Shown: piece after piece, positions 42,695 to 51,459 of the stretch
How the letters are laid out: each line of letters starts with the position of its first letter
Numbering within the stretch: the first letter of the stretch is position 1
NCBI RefSeq assembly: GCF_047654805.1
Contig: NZ_JASGIV010000001.1
Span: 5,952,001-6,016,000, forward strand
Reading direction: 5' to 3'
Length of the DNA stretch: 64,000 nt
Source of the DNA: Pelomonas sp047654805
Lineage (GTDB): Bacteria > Pseudomonadota > Gammaproteobacteria > Burkholderiales > Burkholderiaceae_C
Notes under the pieces: model-generated
The model's input: the letters and a program-made list of their open reading frames with translations, nothing else
Told to the model about the DNA's origin: nothing
The model's database searches: none
Position numbers and translations under genes: made by a program

Positions 42695-42937
42695 ATGACC
42701 GACACCCGCCCCGACCTGCCCGACCATCTCAGCGTGGACCCGCGCAGCCCGCACCACGTTGCGGCCGTTTTTGAGCACGACATTGGCATCCGCTTCAACG
42801 GCAAGGAGCGCCACGACGTCGAGGAGTACTGCATCAGCGAAGGCTGGATCAAGGTGCCTGCCGGCAAGACCCTGGACCGCAAGGGGCGGCCGTTGTGCAT
42901 CAAGCTCAAAGGCGCGGTCGAGGCTTTCTACCGCTGA
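42695..42937 (+). CDS. DUF3297 family protein
   Basis: An 80-residue protein beginning MTDTRPDLPDHLSVDPRSPH. It continues with FEHDIGIRFNGKERHDVEEY, CISEGWIKVPAGKTLDRKGR and PLCIKLKGAVEAFY, spanning the whole of the DUF3297 family, which is common in proteobacteria and has no known function. No signal peptide or membrane segment is seen, so it is cytoplasmic. Its stop overlaps the next gene by one base (TGATG), suggesting translation coupling with the binding protein. Confidence 0.9.
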   Translation: MTDTRPDLPDHLSVDPRSPHHVAAVFEHDIGIRFNGKERHDVEEYCISEGWIKVPAGKTLDRKGRPLCIKLKGAVEAFYR

Positions 42938-43728
42938 TGCGGACGCTGCTGGGCGCACTGCTGTGGGCGGCGGCCTGTCTGCCGGCCCTTGCCGCGCCCT
43001 GCCCAAAGACGCTGCGCATCGGCTTCGGGGACGTTCCGCTGCCGCCGATGCTGCTTGGCCACGGCCCGGGTTTCCAGGACCCGCCAGGTTGGGCCGTGCA
43101 GGCCGCGCGTGACGCGTTGCGGCGCCTGGGTTGCACGGCCGAGTTGGTGCGCCTGCCCGGGCGGCGCCTGCTGCGTGGCCTGGAAGTGGGGGAGCTGGAG
43201 TTCGCCCTGTTCTTCAGCGCCACCGCCGAGCGGCTGCGCAGCATGCGCTTCCCCGTCGAGTCCTCTGGCCGCGCCGACGCCAGTTGGGCGCCCGTCGTCG
43301 GTCACCTTGCCCTTTACGGCCTGGCAGGTAGCCCGGCGCTCAAGGCCTGGGACGGCAACACCCTGGCCGCTGGCGTGCGCGTCGGCGTGGTCGCGGGTTC
43401 CGTGCAGGAATCGCTGGCGCGCGACCGGCATTGGACGGTCGAGGCGGCGAGCTCGTTCGAGACCAGCGTACTGGCCCTGCGCGCACGCCGCTTCGAGCTG
43501 CTGCTGAGCGCGCGCGAGTCGCTGCCGCCGACGCAACTGAGTGGTGATGACGCTCTGGTGGAGTTGGCGCCGCTGGTCGAGCGGCAACCGTACTTCGCCC
43601 CCGCCAGCCGTGCGGTCCATGCCGAGCATCCGGGCTTCGTGGCCGAGTTCTGGCGCGAGCTCTGCCACGCCACGCGTCGTCTCTCGCCCGAGGCGCGCGG
43701 GCAGGACTGTGGCCGCCCGCCGCGCTAG
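42937..43728 (+). CDS. Periplasmic solute-binding-like protein (SBP_bac_3 type)
   Basis: A 263-residue protein with a signal peptide (RTLLGALLWAAACLPALAA), then KTLRIGFGDVPLPPMLLGHG and GWAVQAARDALRRLGCTAEL. VGELEFALFFSATAERLRSM and LAAGVRVGVVAGSVQESLAR follow. These are recognisable strands of the amino-acid-binding fold, though the sequence is divergent. As with the protein at 1414, no permease or ATPase is adjacent. Two Cys (positions 22 and 45) and two near the C-terminus could form disulfides. The function is open; a sensor or scavenger role is as likely as transport. Confidence 0.75.
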   Translation: MRTLLGALLWAAACLPALAAPCPKTLRIGFGDVPLPPMLLGHGPGFQDPPGWAVQAARDALRRLGCTAELVRLPGRRLLRGLEVGELEFALFFSATAERLRSMRFPVESSGRADASWAPVVGHLALYGLAGSPALKAWDGNTLAAGVRVGVVAGSVQESLARDRHWTVEAASSFETSVLALRARRFELLLSARESLPPTQLSGDDALVELAPLVERQPYFAPASRAVHAEHPGFVAEFWRELCHATRRLSPEARGQDCGRPPR

Positions 43729-43889
43729 TCACCATACGATGCTGCCGTAGCCGGCCTGTCCGTAGCCGGCCGGGATCGGTCTGGTCGCGGGAATCCTGGT
43801 GACCGAGCCAGGCAATGGGTCACCCCGGCCGCAACGCTGGCAGAGCGGCGCCACAATGGCACCTCGGAGTTTCCAACGGAGTACAGATC

Positions 43890-45068
43890 ATGTCCGACTC
43901 AGTAGTCATCGTCTCGGCCGCCCGCACCCCCATTGGCGGCTTGTTGGGTGATTTCGCCGGCCTTGCCGGCTGGGAACTTGGCGCCGTCGCGATCAGGGCG
44001 GCCGTGGAGCGCGCCGGCGTGCCCGGTGACGCTGTCGACGAGGTGCTGATGGGCAACTGTCTGATGGCCGGTCAGGGCCAGGCGCCCGCGCGCCAGGCGC
44101 TGCGCAAGGCCGGCCTGCCTGATTCGGCCGGCGCCGTTACGCTGAGCAAGATGTGCGGCTCTGGCATGCGCACGATGATGTTCGCTCACGACATGCTGGC
44201 TGCTGGATCGGCCGAGGTCATGGTTGCCGGCGGCATGGAGAGCATGACCAACGCGCCTCACCTGATGTTCGCGCGCAAGGGTATCAAGTACGGCGCCAGC
44301 GCCGTCTACGACCACATGGCTCTGGACGGACTGGAAGACGCCTACGAGCGTGGCAAGGCCATGGGCGTGTTCGCCGAGCAGTGCGTGACCAAGTACGCCT
44401 TCAGCCGCGAGGCCATGGACCAGTACGCCATCTCATCCACGCAGCGCGCCAAGGCCGCCAATGAGGACGGCAGCTTCGACTGGGAGATGGCGCCCGTGAC
44501 GCTGTCCAGCCCGAAGGGCGATACCGTCATCAAGTTCGACGAGCAGCCCTTCAAGGCCAAGCTCGACAAGATCCCCACGCTCAAGCCTGCGTTCAAGAAG
44601 GACGGTGCCATCACGGCAGCCACCTCGTCCAGCATTTCCGACGGCGCGGCGGCGCTGGTGCTGATGCGTGAGAGCACGGCCAAGGCACGCGGCCTGAGGC
44701 CCATCGCCCGCGTTGTCAGCCATGCGGTGCACGCCCAGGCCCCGGACTGGTTCACGACCGCCCCGGTCGGCGCTATCCAGAAGGCACTGGCCAAAGCCGG
44801 CTGGCAGGCCGGCGACGTGGACCTGTGGGAAGTGAACGAGGCCTTTGCTGCCGTCACGATGGCTGCCATGGCCGAGTTCAAGCTGCCTCACGAGATCGTC
44901 AACGTGCACGGCGGCGCCGTGGCACTGGGTCACCCCATCGGTGCCAGCGGCGCGCGCATTGTCGTCACGCTGCTGGGTGCGCTGAGGAAGCGCGGTCTCA
45001 AGAAGGGCATGGCCGCACTGTGCATTGGCGGCGGCGAGGCGACCGCGCTGGCTGTCGAGCTGCTCTAG
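43890..45068 (+). CDS. Acetyl-CoA C-acetyltransferase (thiolase)
   Basis: A 392-residue thiolase. The acyl-accepting Cys89 is in LSKMCGSGMRTMMFAHD, followed by AGGMESMTNAPHLMF. NEAFAAVTMAAMAEFKLPHE precedes NVHGGAVALGHPIGASGARI with the catalytic His, and the second Cys is in ALCIGGGEATALAVELL. It condenses two acetyl-CoA, or cleaves acetoacetyl-CoA, in ketone/branched-chain breakdown or PHB synthesis. The ATG at 43890 has ACGGAG upstream and aligns with the family start. A -10-like CACAAT lies about 35 bases upstream. The LysE gene follows after three bases. Confidence 0.94.
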   Translation: MSDSVVIVSAARTPIGGLLGDFAGLAGWELGAVAIRAAVERAGVPGDAVDEVLMGNCLMAGQGQAPARQALRKAGLPDSAGAVTLSKMCGSGMRTMMFAHDMLAAGSAEVMVAGGMESMTNAPHLMFARKGIKYGASAVYDHMALDGLEDAYERGKAMGVFAEQCVTKYAFSREAMDQYAISSTQRAKAANEDGSFDWEMAPVTLSSPKGDTVIKFDEQPFKAKLDKIPTLKPAFKKDGAITAATSSSISDGAAALVLMRESTAKARGLRPIARVVSHAVHAQAPDWFTTAPVGAIQKALAKAGWQAGDVDLWEVNEAFAAVTMAAMAEFKLPHEIVNVHGGAVALGHPIGASGARIVVTLLGALRKRGLKKGMAALCIGGGEATALAVELL

Positions 45069-45071
45069 GCC

Positions 45072-45704
45072 ATGCAGTTGGGTGTCCACGACCTCGGGCT
45101 TTTCACCGCGACGGTGTTCGTGTTGAATGCCACGCCGGGCGTGGACATGGCCTACACGGTCGCAAGCACGCTGCGCGGCGGCTGGCGCCAGGGCGTTGCT
45201 GCGGCGCTGGGCACCATGGGCGGCTGCGTGCTGCACACGCTGGCGGCGGCATTCGGCCTGGCTGCGCTACTGGCCACGTCCGCCGAGGCCTTCACGGCCA
45301 TCAAGCTCATGGGCGCGGCCTACCTGCTCTATGTGGCGTTCGGGCTGGCGCGTGCGGGGCTGAGGCCGCCGACCACCACGGTCGAAGTCAACGCGCCGCC
45401 CTCGCTGTGGCGCACGGCGCGCCAGGGTTTCTTCACGAACGCGCTGAACCCCAAGGTGGCACTTTTCTTCCTCGCACTGCTGCCCCAGTTCATTGATGTC
45501 TCCGCACCGAGCAAGACACTGGCCTTCCTCTTCCTTGGCGCGTGGTTTATCGCGCAGGGGTTGCTCTTCTTGCTTGCGCTGATTGCCCTCGTCGCGCCGC
45601 TGCGCCGCAGCAAGCCGCGGCCCTGGGTGGGGCGCGGTCTCAACCTCGGCGGCGCCGGGCTGTTCACATTGCTGGCTGCGAAACTGGCCTTCACCAAACC
45701 ATGA
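45072..45704 (+). CDS. LysE/RhtB family amino acid exporter
   Basis: A 210-residue membrane protein with six hydrophobic helices. The N-terminal region LGLFTATVFVLNATPGVDMA carries the family's NxTPGxD motif. GGWRQGVAAALGTMGGCVLH, IKLMGAAYLLYVAFGLARAG and GFFTNALNPKVALFFLALLP are further signatures. Relatives export amino acids or homoserine lactones; the substrate cannot be read from sequence. It begins three bases after the thiolase stop and overlaps the SDR start (ATGA), so these three genes form one unit. Confidence 0.92.
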   Translation: MQLGVHDLGLFTATVFVLNATPGVDMAYTVASTLRGGWRQGVAAALGTMGGCVLHTLAAAFGLAALLATSAEAFTAIKLMGAAYLLYVAFGLARAGLRPPTTTVEVNAPPSLWRTARQGFFTNALNPKVALFFLALLPQFIDVSAPSKTLAFLFLGAWFIAQGLLFLLALIALVAPLRRSKPRPWVGRGLNLGGAGLFTLLAAKLAFTKP

Positions 45705-46366
45705 ATGTCCTCATCGTCGGCGCGTCGCGCGGCCTCGGGCTTGAGTTTGTCCGTCAATACCGCGCGGCCGGCGCCCGCATCACGGCCACGGCGCGCGATG
45801 ACGCCGCGCTGGAGCGATTGCGCGCCCATGGCGCCCGTGCGCTGAAGCTGGACGTGGCCGATGCGGCCAGCGTGTCCGGCCTGGCCTGGATGATCGACGG
45901 CGAGCGCTTCGACGTGGTTGTCATCAACGCGGGCGTGTATGGCCCCGCCACCAAGGGCCTGGAGACGCCCACGGTCGCCGACTTCGACGCCGTCATGCAT
46001 ACCAACGTGCTGGCCCCGATGCGACTGCTGCCGCAGATCGCCGAAGCCCTGGCGCCCGGGGCGCGGGTGGCCATCATTTCGTCCAAGATGGGCTCATTGG
46101 GCCTGCGCGCGAGCAGCACCGGCTGGCTCTACCGCGCGTCCAAAGCGGCCGCGAATTCGGTGATGCGGGACGCGTCTCTGGCTCTCGCGGGACAGGCTAC
46201 CGTCGTCAGCTTCCATCCCGGCTGGGTACGCACCGACATGGGCGGCGCTGGTGCCGACATCGATGCGACGACCAGCATCGCCGGTATGCGCACCGTGCTT
46301 GCCAGCGTGAAGCCGGCGGACACGGGCAGCTTCTTCAATTACGACGGGCAGCGCCTGGCCTGGTAG
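45701..46366 (+). CDS. Short-chain dehydrogenase/reductase
   Basis: A 221-residue SDR. The nucleotide-binding motif is NVLIVGASRGLGLEF (GxxxGxG at 7-13), the NAG motif is VVINAGVYGP, and catalytic residues are Ser127/128 and Tyr144-x-x-x-Lys148 in LYRASKAAAN. The C-terminal VVSFHPGWVRTDMGGAGADI is shared with the CsgA/sniffer-like group of small SDRs. The reaction is an NAD(P)-linked oxidation or reduction of an unidentified substrate. It overlaps the LysE gene by four bases. Confidence 0.9.
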   Translation: MNVLIVGASRGLGLEFVRQYRAAGARITATARDDAALERLRAHGARALKLDVADAASVSGLAWMIDGERFDVVVINAGVYGPATKGLETPTVADFDAVMHTNVLAPMRLLPQIAEALAPGARVAIISSKMGSLGLRASSTGWLYRASKAAANSVMRDASLALAGQATVVSFHPGWVRTDMGGAGADIDATTSIAGMRTVLASVKPADTGSFFNYDGQRLAW

Positions 46367-46433
46367 CGGCTGTCGTTCCTGAAGGGGCGTTCGACAATAG
46401 CGCCACCCCAACGTTTGTCGGAAAGCGCCACCC

Positions 46434-47564
46434 ATGCTCCTCCCCGAAGACCACCTCGCCGTGCAGGACGCCATCCGCGCCTACGTGCAGGCCGAGATCG
46501 CTCCCCATGCCGCAGCCTGGGATAGGAACCATCACTTCCCCGCCGAACAGCTGAAGGGCCTGGCCGCGCTGGGTTGCTACGGCGTTGCCGTGCCCGCCGA
46601 GTGGGACGGCGCGGGCCTGGACTACCTGGCCCTGTCGGTGATCCTGGAAGAGATCGCGGCGGGCGACGGCGGCACCAGCACGGTAGTCAGCGTCAACAAC
46701 TGCCCCGTCTGCTCCATCCTGATGAGCTTCGCGAACGACGAGCAGAAGGAGCGCTTCCTAAAACCCCTGGCACGCGGCGACATGCTTGGGGCGTTCTGCC
46801 TGACCGAGCCGCATGTGGGCTCCGAGGCGGGCGGCCTGAAGACCACGGCCACGCGCGATGGGGAGCACTACGTGCTCAACGGCGTCAAGCAGTTCATCAC
46901 GAGTGGCAAGCATGGTGACGTTGCCATCGTCATGGCCGTGACGGACAAGGCCGCCGGCAAGAAGGGCATCAGCGCCTTTGTCGTGCCCACCGGCACGGCC
47001 GGCTATCAAGTCGCGCGCATCGAGGAGAAGATGGGCCAGCACAGCAGCGACACGGCCCAGATCCTGTTCGAGGACTGCCGCGTGCCGGCTGCCAACCTAC
47101 TGGGCGAGGAGGGTCAAGGCCTAAAGATTGCGCTGTCGGGCCTGGAGGGCGGGCGCATCGGCATCGCGTCGCAGAGCGTGGGCATGGCGCGCTCGGCGTT
47201 CGAGGCGGCGCTGCGCTACAGCAAGGACCGCGTGACCTTCGGCCAGCCCATCTTTAGCCACCAGGCCGTGCAGTTCAAGTTGGCCGACATGGCCACGCAG
47301 ATCGAGGCGGCGCGCCAGCTGATCTGGCATGCAGCCAGCCTGAAGGACGCCGGCCGGCCCTGCCTGAAGGAGGCCGCCATGGCCAAGCTGTTCGCCAGTG
47401 AGATGGCCGAGCGCGTCTGCTCCGAAGCCATACAGATCCATGGCGGCTACGGCTACCTCAGCGACTTCCCCGTGGAACGCATCTACCGCGACGTGCGCGT
47501 GACGCAGATCTACGAGGGCACGAGTGAGGTGCAGAAGATCCTGATCGGGCGCGCGTTGGCCTGA
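46434..47564 (+). CDS. Acyl-CoA dehydrogenase (short-chain type)
   Basis: A 376-residue flavoprotein of the classic acyl-CoA dehydrogenase family. Signatures: VSVNNCPVCSILMSFANDEQ, GAFCLTEPHVGSEAGGLKTT, YVLNGVKQFITSGKHGDVAI and QIHGGYGYLSDFPVERIYRD. The catalytic Glu is in VTQIYEGTSEVQK, the C-terminal position used by short/medium-chain enzymes, which separates it from the isovaleryl enzyme at 34727. Unusually the FAD-loop serine region reads EPHVGSEAGG instead of EPxAGSDAG. It probably oxidises butyryl- or 2-methyl-branched acyl-CoA. Confidence 0.92.
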   Translation: MLLPEDHLAVQDAIRAYVQAEIAPHAAAWDRNHHFPAEQLKGLAALGCYGVAVPAEWDGAGLDYLALSVILEEIAAGDGGTSTVVSVNNCPVCSILMSFANDEQKERFLKPLARGDMLGAFCLTEPHVGSEAGGLKTTATRDGEHYVLNGVKQFITSGKHGDVAIVMAVTDKAAGKKGISAFVVPTGTAGYQVARIEEKMGQHSSDTAQILFEDCRVPAANLLGEEGQGLKIALSGLEGGRIGIASQSVGMARSAFEAALRYSKDRVTFGQPIFSHQAVQFKLADMATQIEAARQLIWHAASLKDAGRPCLKEAAMAKLFASEMAERVCSEAIQIHGGYGYLSDFPVERIYRDVRVTQIYEGTSEVQKILIGRALA

Positions 47565-47587
47565 GCCGTGATGCACCCGTCGCGGCT

Positions 47588-48025
47588 TTACTTCAGCACA
47601 AGTTCGCGGATCAGCTCGCTGCCCAGCACGTCGCGCATGGGGCCGCGCTCGATGGTGGCCTTGTTCTGGGCCGCGCTGTTGCCCAGCACCTTGGCCGAGA
47701 CTGCCTCGAACTCGTCGCTGCGGTCGAGCGCGGCCATGTTGGCGTAGGTGACAGTCAGGATCAGGTCGGGCTCCTGCGGCGTCCTGGCCTGCTTGCCAAA
47801 GATGTTGTAGCTGACGATCAGGCCGGCCTTCTTCTGCGCGTCCATGTTGGCCCGGTAGGTGGTGGACAGGAACTGCATGTAGTCGTCAAAGCGGCCGGGC
47901 CGGACCTTGATGTAGGAGACCTCCGTGACGGGGCCGTCCCTGTAGGGCTTGGCATCCTGGGCCCAGCCCAGGGTCGAAGCGCAGGCCAGCGCCAGCGCGA
48001 GCAGGGTCGGTGACAGTCTTTGCAT
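47588..48025 (-). CDS. Small exported protein, dimeric alpha/beta barrel-like
   Basis: A 145-residue protein with a signal peptide (SPTLLALALACASTLGWAQ) and a globular part: VTEVSYIKVRPGRFDDYMQF, LSTTYRANMDAQKKAGLIVS, YNIFGKQARTPQEPDLILTV and TYANMAALDRSDEFEAVSAK. The pattern of a beta strand, a helix with 'RFDDYMQFL' and a second strand is like the NIPSNAP/antibiotic-monooxygenase ferredoxin-like fold, but I cannot name a family with confidence. A Shine-Dalgarno (GGAG) precedes the ATG. It converges with the acyl-CoA dehydrogenase gene across 23 bases. Confidence 0.75.
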   Translation of the reverse strand: MQRLSPTLLALALACASTLGWAQDAKPYRDGPVTEVSYIKVRPGRFDDYMQFLSTTYRANMDAQKKAGLIVSYNIFGKQARTPQEPDLILTVTYANMAALDRSDEFEAVSAKVLGNSAAQNKATIERGPMRDVLGSELIRELVLK

Positions 48026-48149
48026 GAGGTGCTCCTTCGACGTGTCGAGAAATTCGACCCTCAGCTTTTAGAAGGGTCGCCCTTCGCGATGCTGTCCTTG
48101 CCGAGGCGGCCATCCGCAAGCTTGTGGATGCGCCCGGTGAGGGCTCGGC

Positions 48150-49067
48150 TCAGCCGCTCAGGGCATCGAATGCGGCGCCCAGCACGGCGGCCGATGCCCT
48201 TAGCGCGTCGCGCTCGGCCGCGTCCAGCGCCGGCTCGACGACCTGCGCCGCGCCGCCCATGCCCACCACGGCCGGCAGCGACAGCGCTACGCCGTGGATG
48301 CCGCAGGCGCCGTTTTGGACGCGGCTGACCGGCAGCAGTCGGCGTTCGTCGTTGACCAGGCAGCCGATCAGCTCGGCCGTCACCAGGCCGATGGCGTGGT
48401 TGGTGGCGCCCTTGCGCCGGATGACCTCATAGGCGGCGCGCCGCACTTGCAGGGCTAGCGACGCTTCGTCCGCGGCCTTCCAGCCGGGCCAGTCACGCAA
48501 GGCCGTGCCGCCGACGCGAGCACCCGACCACAGCATCACCGACGAATCACCATGCTCCCCGACGACCTGGGCGTGAACGGATTGGGTGGACAGGCTCAGT
48601 TGCCTGGCCAAGCGTTCGCGCAATCGCGCAGTGTCCAGCAGCGTGCCGGTTCCGATCACGCGTTCCAACGGCAGTCCGCTGGCCTGAGCGACGACGCGGG
48701 TCAACACGTCGACCGGGTTGGTTACGACCAGCACGATGGCGTTCGAGCCGGCCAGCACGCTGCCGATGCTGGAGGCGATGCGGGCGTTGTCGCGCAGCAG
48801 GTCCAGCCTGCTCTCCTGCGGGCGGCCGTTGCGGCCGGCGGCCAGCACGACGATCTCGGCCTCACGCATTTGTTCCAGCGTCACGGCGCGCACCGCGCAG
48901 CGCGGGTAGAAAGCCGCGCCGTCGGCCAGGTCCATGGCCTCGCCCTCGGCGACGTCGGCGCGCTGGTCGTGCAGCCAGAGCTCGCCAGCATGGCCAGCCA
49001 GCAAGGTAGAGAAGGCCACGCTGGTGCCCACCCAGCCGGTGCCGATGATGCCTATGCGTGCCTTCAT
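48150..49067 (-). CDS. Lactate/malate dehydrogenase family, unusual specificity residue
   Basis: A 305-residue NAD-dependent 2-hydroxyacid dehydrogenase. NAD site: RIGIIGTGWVGTSVAFSTLL. Substrate loop: VVLAAGRNGRPQESRLDLLRDN region, where the Arg of SRLD matches catalytic Arg109. TNPVDVLTRVVAQASG resembles lactate enzymes, GTLLDTARLRERLA holds the Asp/Arg pair, and the catalytic His is in QVVGEHGDSSVMLWSG. The residue equivalent to 102, Gln in lactate and Arg in malate dehydrogenases, is Gly here (R-N-G-R-P-Q-E-S-R), so a bulkier 2-oxoacid is likely. A strong Shine-Dalgarno (GGAGG) sits close to the ATG. Confidence 0.88.
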   Translation of the reverse strand: MKARIGIIGTGWVGTSVAFSTLLAGHAGELWLHDQRADVAEGEAMDLADGAAFYPRCAVRAVTLEQMREAEIVVLAAGRNGRPQESRLDLLRDNARIASSIGSVLAGSNAIVLVVTNPVDVLTRVVAQASGLPLERVIGTGTLLDTARLRERLARQLSLSTQSVHAQVVGEHGDSSVMLWSGARVGGTALRDWPGWKAADEASLALQVRRAAYEVIRRKGATNHAIGLVTAELIGCLVNDERRLLPVSRVQNGACGIHGVALSLPAVVGMGGAAQVVEPALDAAERDALRASAAVLGAAFDALSG

Positions 49068-49187
49068 GCCTCCAGTATGGCGCCACCGTCGATTCGTCCG
49101 TCCGGCTCGCCATTCGTCGCAAGCTCGCCGGTGCCGCTCGGGAGCGCCTCTAGCATGGCCTCCTGCTCGATTCAGGAGACAAGCGGC

Positions 49188-50126
49188 ATGACGAACGAAG
49201 TGCTGATGGCCCGCGCCCTGCGCAAGACCTACGGGGACCGGGTGGCGGTGCAGGACGTCAGCCTGACGCTGCGCTCCGGCGAGGTGTTGGGCCTGCTTGG
49301 GCCCAATGGTGCAGGCAAATCGACGACGGTGGGCATGATCTGCGGCCTGACGCAGCCCGACGCGGGCAGCGTGACGCTGTCAGGTGGCGTCAGCCTTGCC
49401 TCTGACGAGGCTGGCTACAAGCGCCGCATCGGCCTGGTGCCGCAGGACATCGCGCTCTACGAGGAGCTGCCGGCGCGCATGAACCTGGAGCTGTTCGGAG
49501 CTCTTTACGGCATGCCGCCCGGGCTGCTGAAGCGCCGGGCCGACGAGGTGCTGGCCCTGGTAGGCCTGAGTGACCGTGCCAAGGACCGGCCGGCCACCTT
49601 CTCCGGGGGCATGAAGCGTCGCCTGAACATCGCCTGCGCGCTGATCCACGACCCCGAGGTCATCCTGCTCGATGAGCCCACGGCCGGCGTCGACCCGCAG
49701 AGCCGCAACGCCATCTTCGACAACCTGGAACGGCTCAAGGCGGCCGGCAAGGCGCTGATCTATACGACGCACTACATGGAGGAAGCTGAGCGTCTGGCCG
49801 ACCGCATAGTCATCGTCGACCATGGCGTCGTCGTCGCCAGCGGCACTCAGGCCCAGCTCCATGCGCTGCTGCCGGCCACGCAGACGCTGCATGTCGAGAT
49901 GGTGGGCGAGCCTGACGATGCGCTGCTGCGGGGCCTGCCCGGCTTTTCTGGGCTGAAACGTGTGGGCCAGCGGCTGGAAGTCGGCATGGCCGACATCGGT
50001 CGCGACACGGGTCCGCTGCTCGCAGCGCTGGCAGGGCGCGGCATCCAGGTGGGTGGCCTGGCTTCCGCGCGCGCCACGCTCGAAGACGTGTTCCTGGCTC
50101 TGACGGGCCGCCAGCTCCGGGACTGA
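49188..50126 (+). CDS. ABC-2 type exporter ATP-binding protein
   Basis: A 312-residue ATPase of the drug/polymer export (CcmA/YhfC-like) group. Walker A GPNGAGKST at 38-46, Q-loop GLVPQDIALYEELPARMNLE, signature FSGGMKRRLNIACALIHD, Walker B VILLDEPTAGVDPQSRNAIF and switch His in LIYTTHYMEEAERLADRI. The C-terminal quarter is the accessory region seen in two-gene ABC-2 systems. The start MTNEVLMARAL is chosen because a Shine-Dalgarno (AGGAG) lies ten bases upstream and the far longer open frame lacks homology. The permease follows after five bases. Confidence 0.93.
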   Translation: MTNEVLMARALRKTYGDRVAVQDVSLTLRSGEVLGLLGPNGAGKSTTVGMICGLTQPDAGSVTLSGGVSLASDEAGYKRRIGLVPQDIALYEELPARMNLELFGALYGMPPGLLKRRADEVLALVGLSDRAKDRPATFSGGMKRRLNIACALIHDPEVILLDEPTAGVDPQSRNAIFDNLERLKAAGKALIYTTHYMEEAERLADRIVIVDHGVVVASGTQAQLHALLPATQTLHVEMVGEPDDALLRGLPGFSGLKRVGQRLEVGMADIGRDTGPLLAALAGRGIQVGGLASARATLEDVFLALTGRQLRD

Positions 50127-50131
50127 TCGCC

Positions 50132-51412
50132 ATGCAAGCCCTGCTCGCCCTGGTCAGCGCAGAGATCAAGCTGCACTTCTCGAACCGCCGCGCGGTGCTG
50201 ATGAGCATCGTCGCACCCATCCTCATCGCCGCATTCTTCGGCAGCCTGTTCGGTGGCAGCAGCAAGATGGCCGGCATCCCCATCGGCGTCGTGGACCTGG
50301 ACGGCAGCGTGCTGTCGCGCAGCGTCGTCGCGGCGCTGCGGGCCGAGTCCTCGCTGAAGACTACTGTCACCGACGAAGCCGACGCCGTGGCGCAGGTGCG
50401 CGCTGGCAGGCTGCGCGCGGTGGCCGTGCTGCCGCAGGGCCTTGGCGAGCAGGCGGGCACGGCGATGTTCGGCGGCAGCAAGCCAGAGATCACGCTGCAC
50501 TACGACCCCTCGCAGGCCAGTGCACTGGCCGTCGTGCGTGGTCTGCTGGCGCAAACGCTGATGCAGGAGGTCAGCCGCGCCACCTTGAGCGGCGCGGGGC
50601 TGGCGAGGATGCAGCAGCAGGTGCGCGGCGCGGCCAGCCTGCCCGCCGGCCAGCGCGAGGACCTCGTGAAGATGTTCGACGCCATCGCCCAGGTGCAGCA
50701 CGCCGACGCAGCGATCTCCGCGGCGTCCACGCCCCAGGCCGGGGGACTTTCTCTGCCCTATTCCACTCGCGAAATCGAGGCGCTGCAGTCCAGCGCCAAC
50801 GCCGCGCCGGTGGCTTACAACAGCTACGCGCACTCCTTCGCAGGCATGGGCGTGCAGTTCATCCTGATGAGCGGCGTCGAGCTGGCGCTGGGCCTGCTGT
50901 TGATGCGGCGCCTGGGGTTGTGGAAGCGGTTGCGTGCGGCGCCGCTGTCGCGCGCCCAACTGCTGGGCAGCCGCATCCTGGCCAGCGCGCTGATCTCGCT
51001 GATCGTCTTCGCCGTCATATACGCAGTGGCCATCGCCGCTTTTGGCGTGCGGGTGCTGGGCAGTCCCGCTGGCTTTGCGCTGGTGCTGGTCTGCTTCTCG
51101 CTGCTGACAGCCAGTTTTGGCCTGCTTGTCGCCGCGCTGGGCCGCACACCCGAGGCGACGCGCGGCCTGGCCATCCTGGCGACGCTGCTGATGGTGATGC
51201 TGGGCGGTGCCTGGGTGCCGGCCTTCATCTTCCCGGAGTGGCTGCAGACCCTGTCGCTGGCCGTGCCCACGCGTTGGGCCGTCGATGCGCTGGATGCGAT
51301 GACCTGGCGCGGCTTGCCCTTCGCCGATGCGCTGCTGCCCAGTGCCGTGATGCTGGGCTTCAGTGCGGTGTTCGGGATGGTCGCGATCTGGCGTTTCCGC
51401 TGGGAAGAGTGA
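50132..51412 (+). CDS. ABC-2 type exporter permease
   Basis: A 426-residue membrane protein with one N-terminal helix (VLMSIVAPILIAAFFGSLFG), a large extracytoplasmic domain of about 190 residues (residues 45-235) and a C-terminal block of five helices. Typical ABC-2 sequences are MGVQFILMSGVELALGLLLM, RLRAAPLSRAQLLGSRILAS and LLMVMLGGAWVPAFIFPEWL. It is paired with the preceding ATPase; together they would export a drug-like or lipid compound. The next gene, a flavoprotein, starts 47 bases later on the same strand. Confidence 0.92.
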   Translation: MQALLALVSAEIKLHFSNRRAVLMSIVAPILIAAFFGSLFGGSSKMAGIPIGVVDLDGSVLSRSVVAALRAESSLKTTVTDEADAVAQVRAGRLRAVAVLPQGLGEQAGTAMFGGSKPEITLHYDPSQASALAVVRGLLAQTLMQEVSRATLSGAGLARMQQQVRGAASLPAGQREDLVKMFDAIAQVQHADAAISAASTPQAGGLSLPYSTREIEALQSSANAAPVAYNSYAHSFAGMGVQFILMSGVELALGLLLMRRLGLWKRLRAAPLSRAQLLGSRILASALISLIVFAVIYAVAIAAFGVRVLGSPAGFALVLVCFSLLTASFGLLVAALGRTPEATRGLAILATLLMVMLGGAWVPAFIFPEWLQTLSLAVPTRWAVDALDAMTWRGLPFADALLPSAVMLGFSAVFGMVAIWRFRWEE

Positions 51413-51459
51413 GCAGCGCATCGCGGACACTAGGCCTTCGCCATCACCGGGAGGGACGC

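Noticed and set aside
43733..43858. Minus-strand open frame of about 42 codons ending AGYGQAGYGSIVW, with CCGTAGCCGGCC twice in tandem
   Set aside because: Only a GTG start, no ribosome-binding site, very short, and overlaps the likely promoter of the thiolase gene. The tandem repeat is a short GC-rich coincidence or a minor duplication.
48055..48079. Inverted repeat CGACCCT...AGGGTCG before the LDH gene end
   Set aside because: Seven-base stem with an eleven-base loop and no T-run on either strand; too weak to call a terminator.
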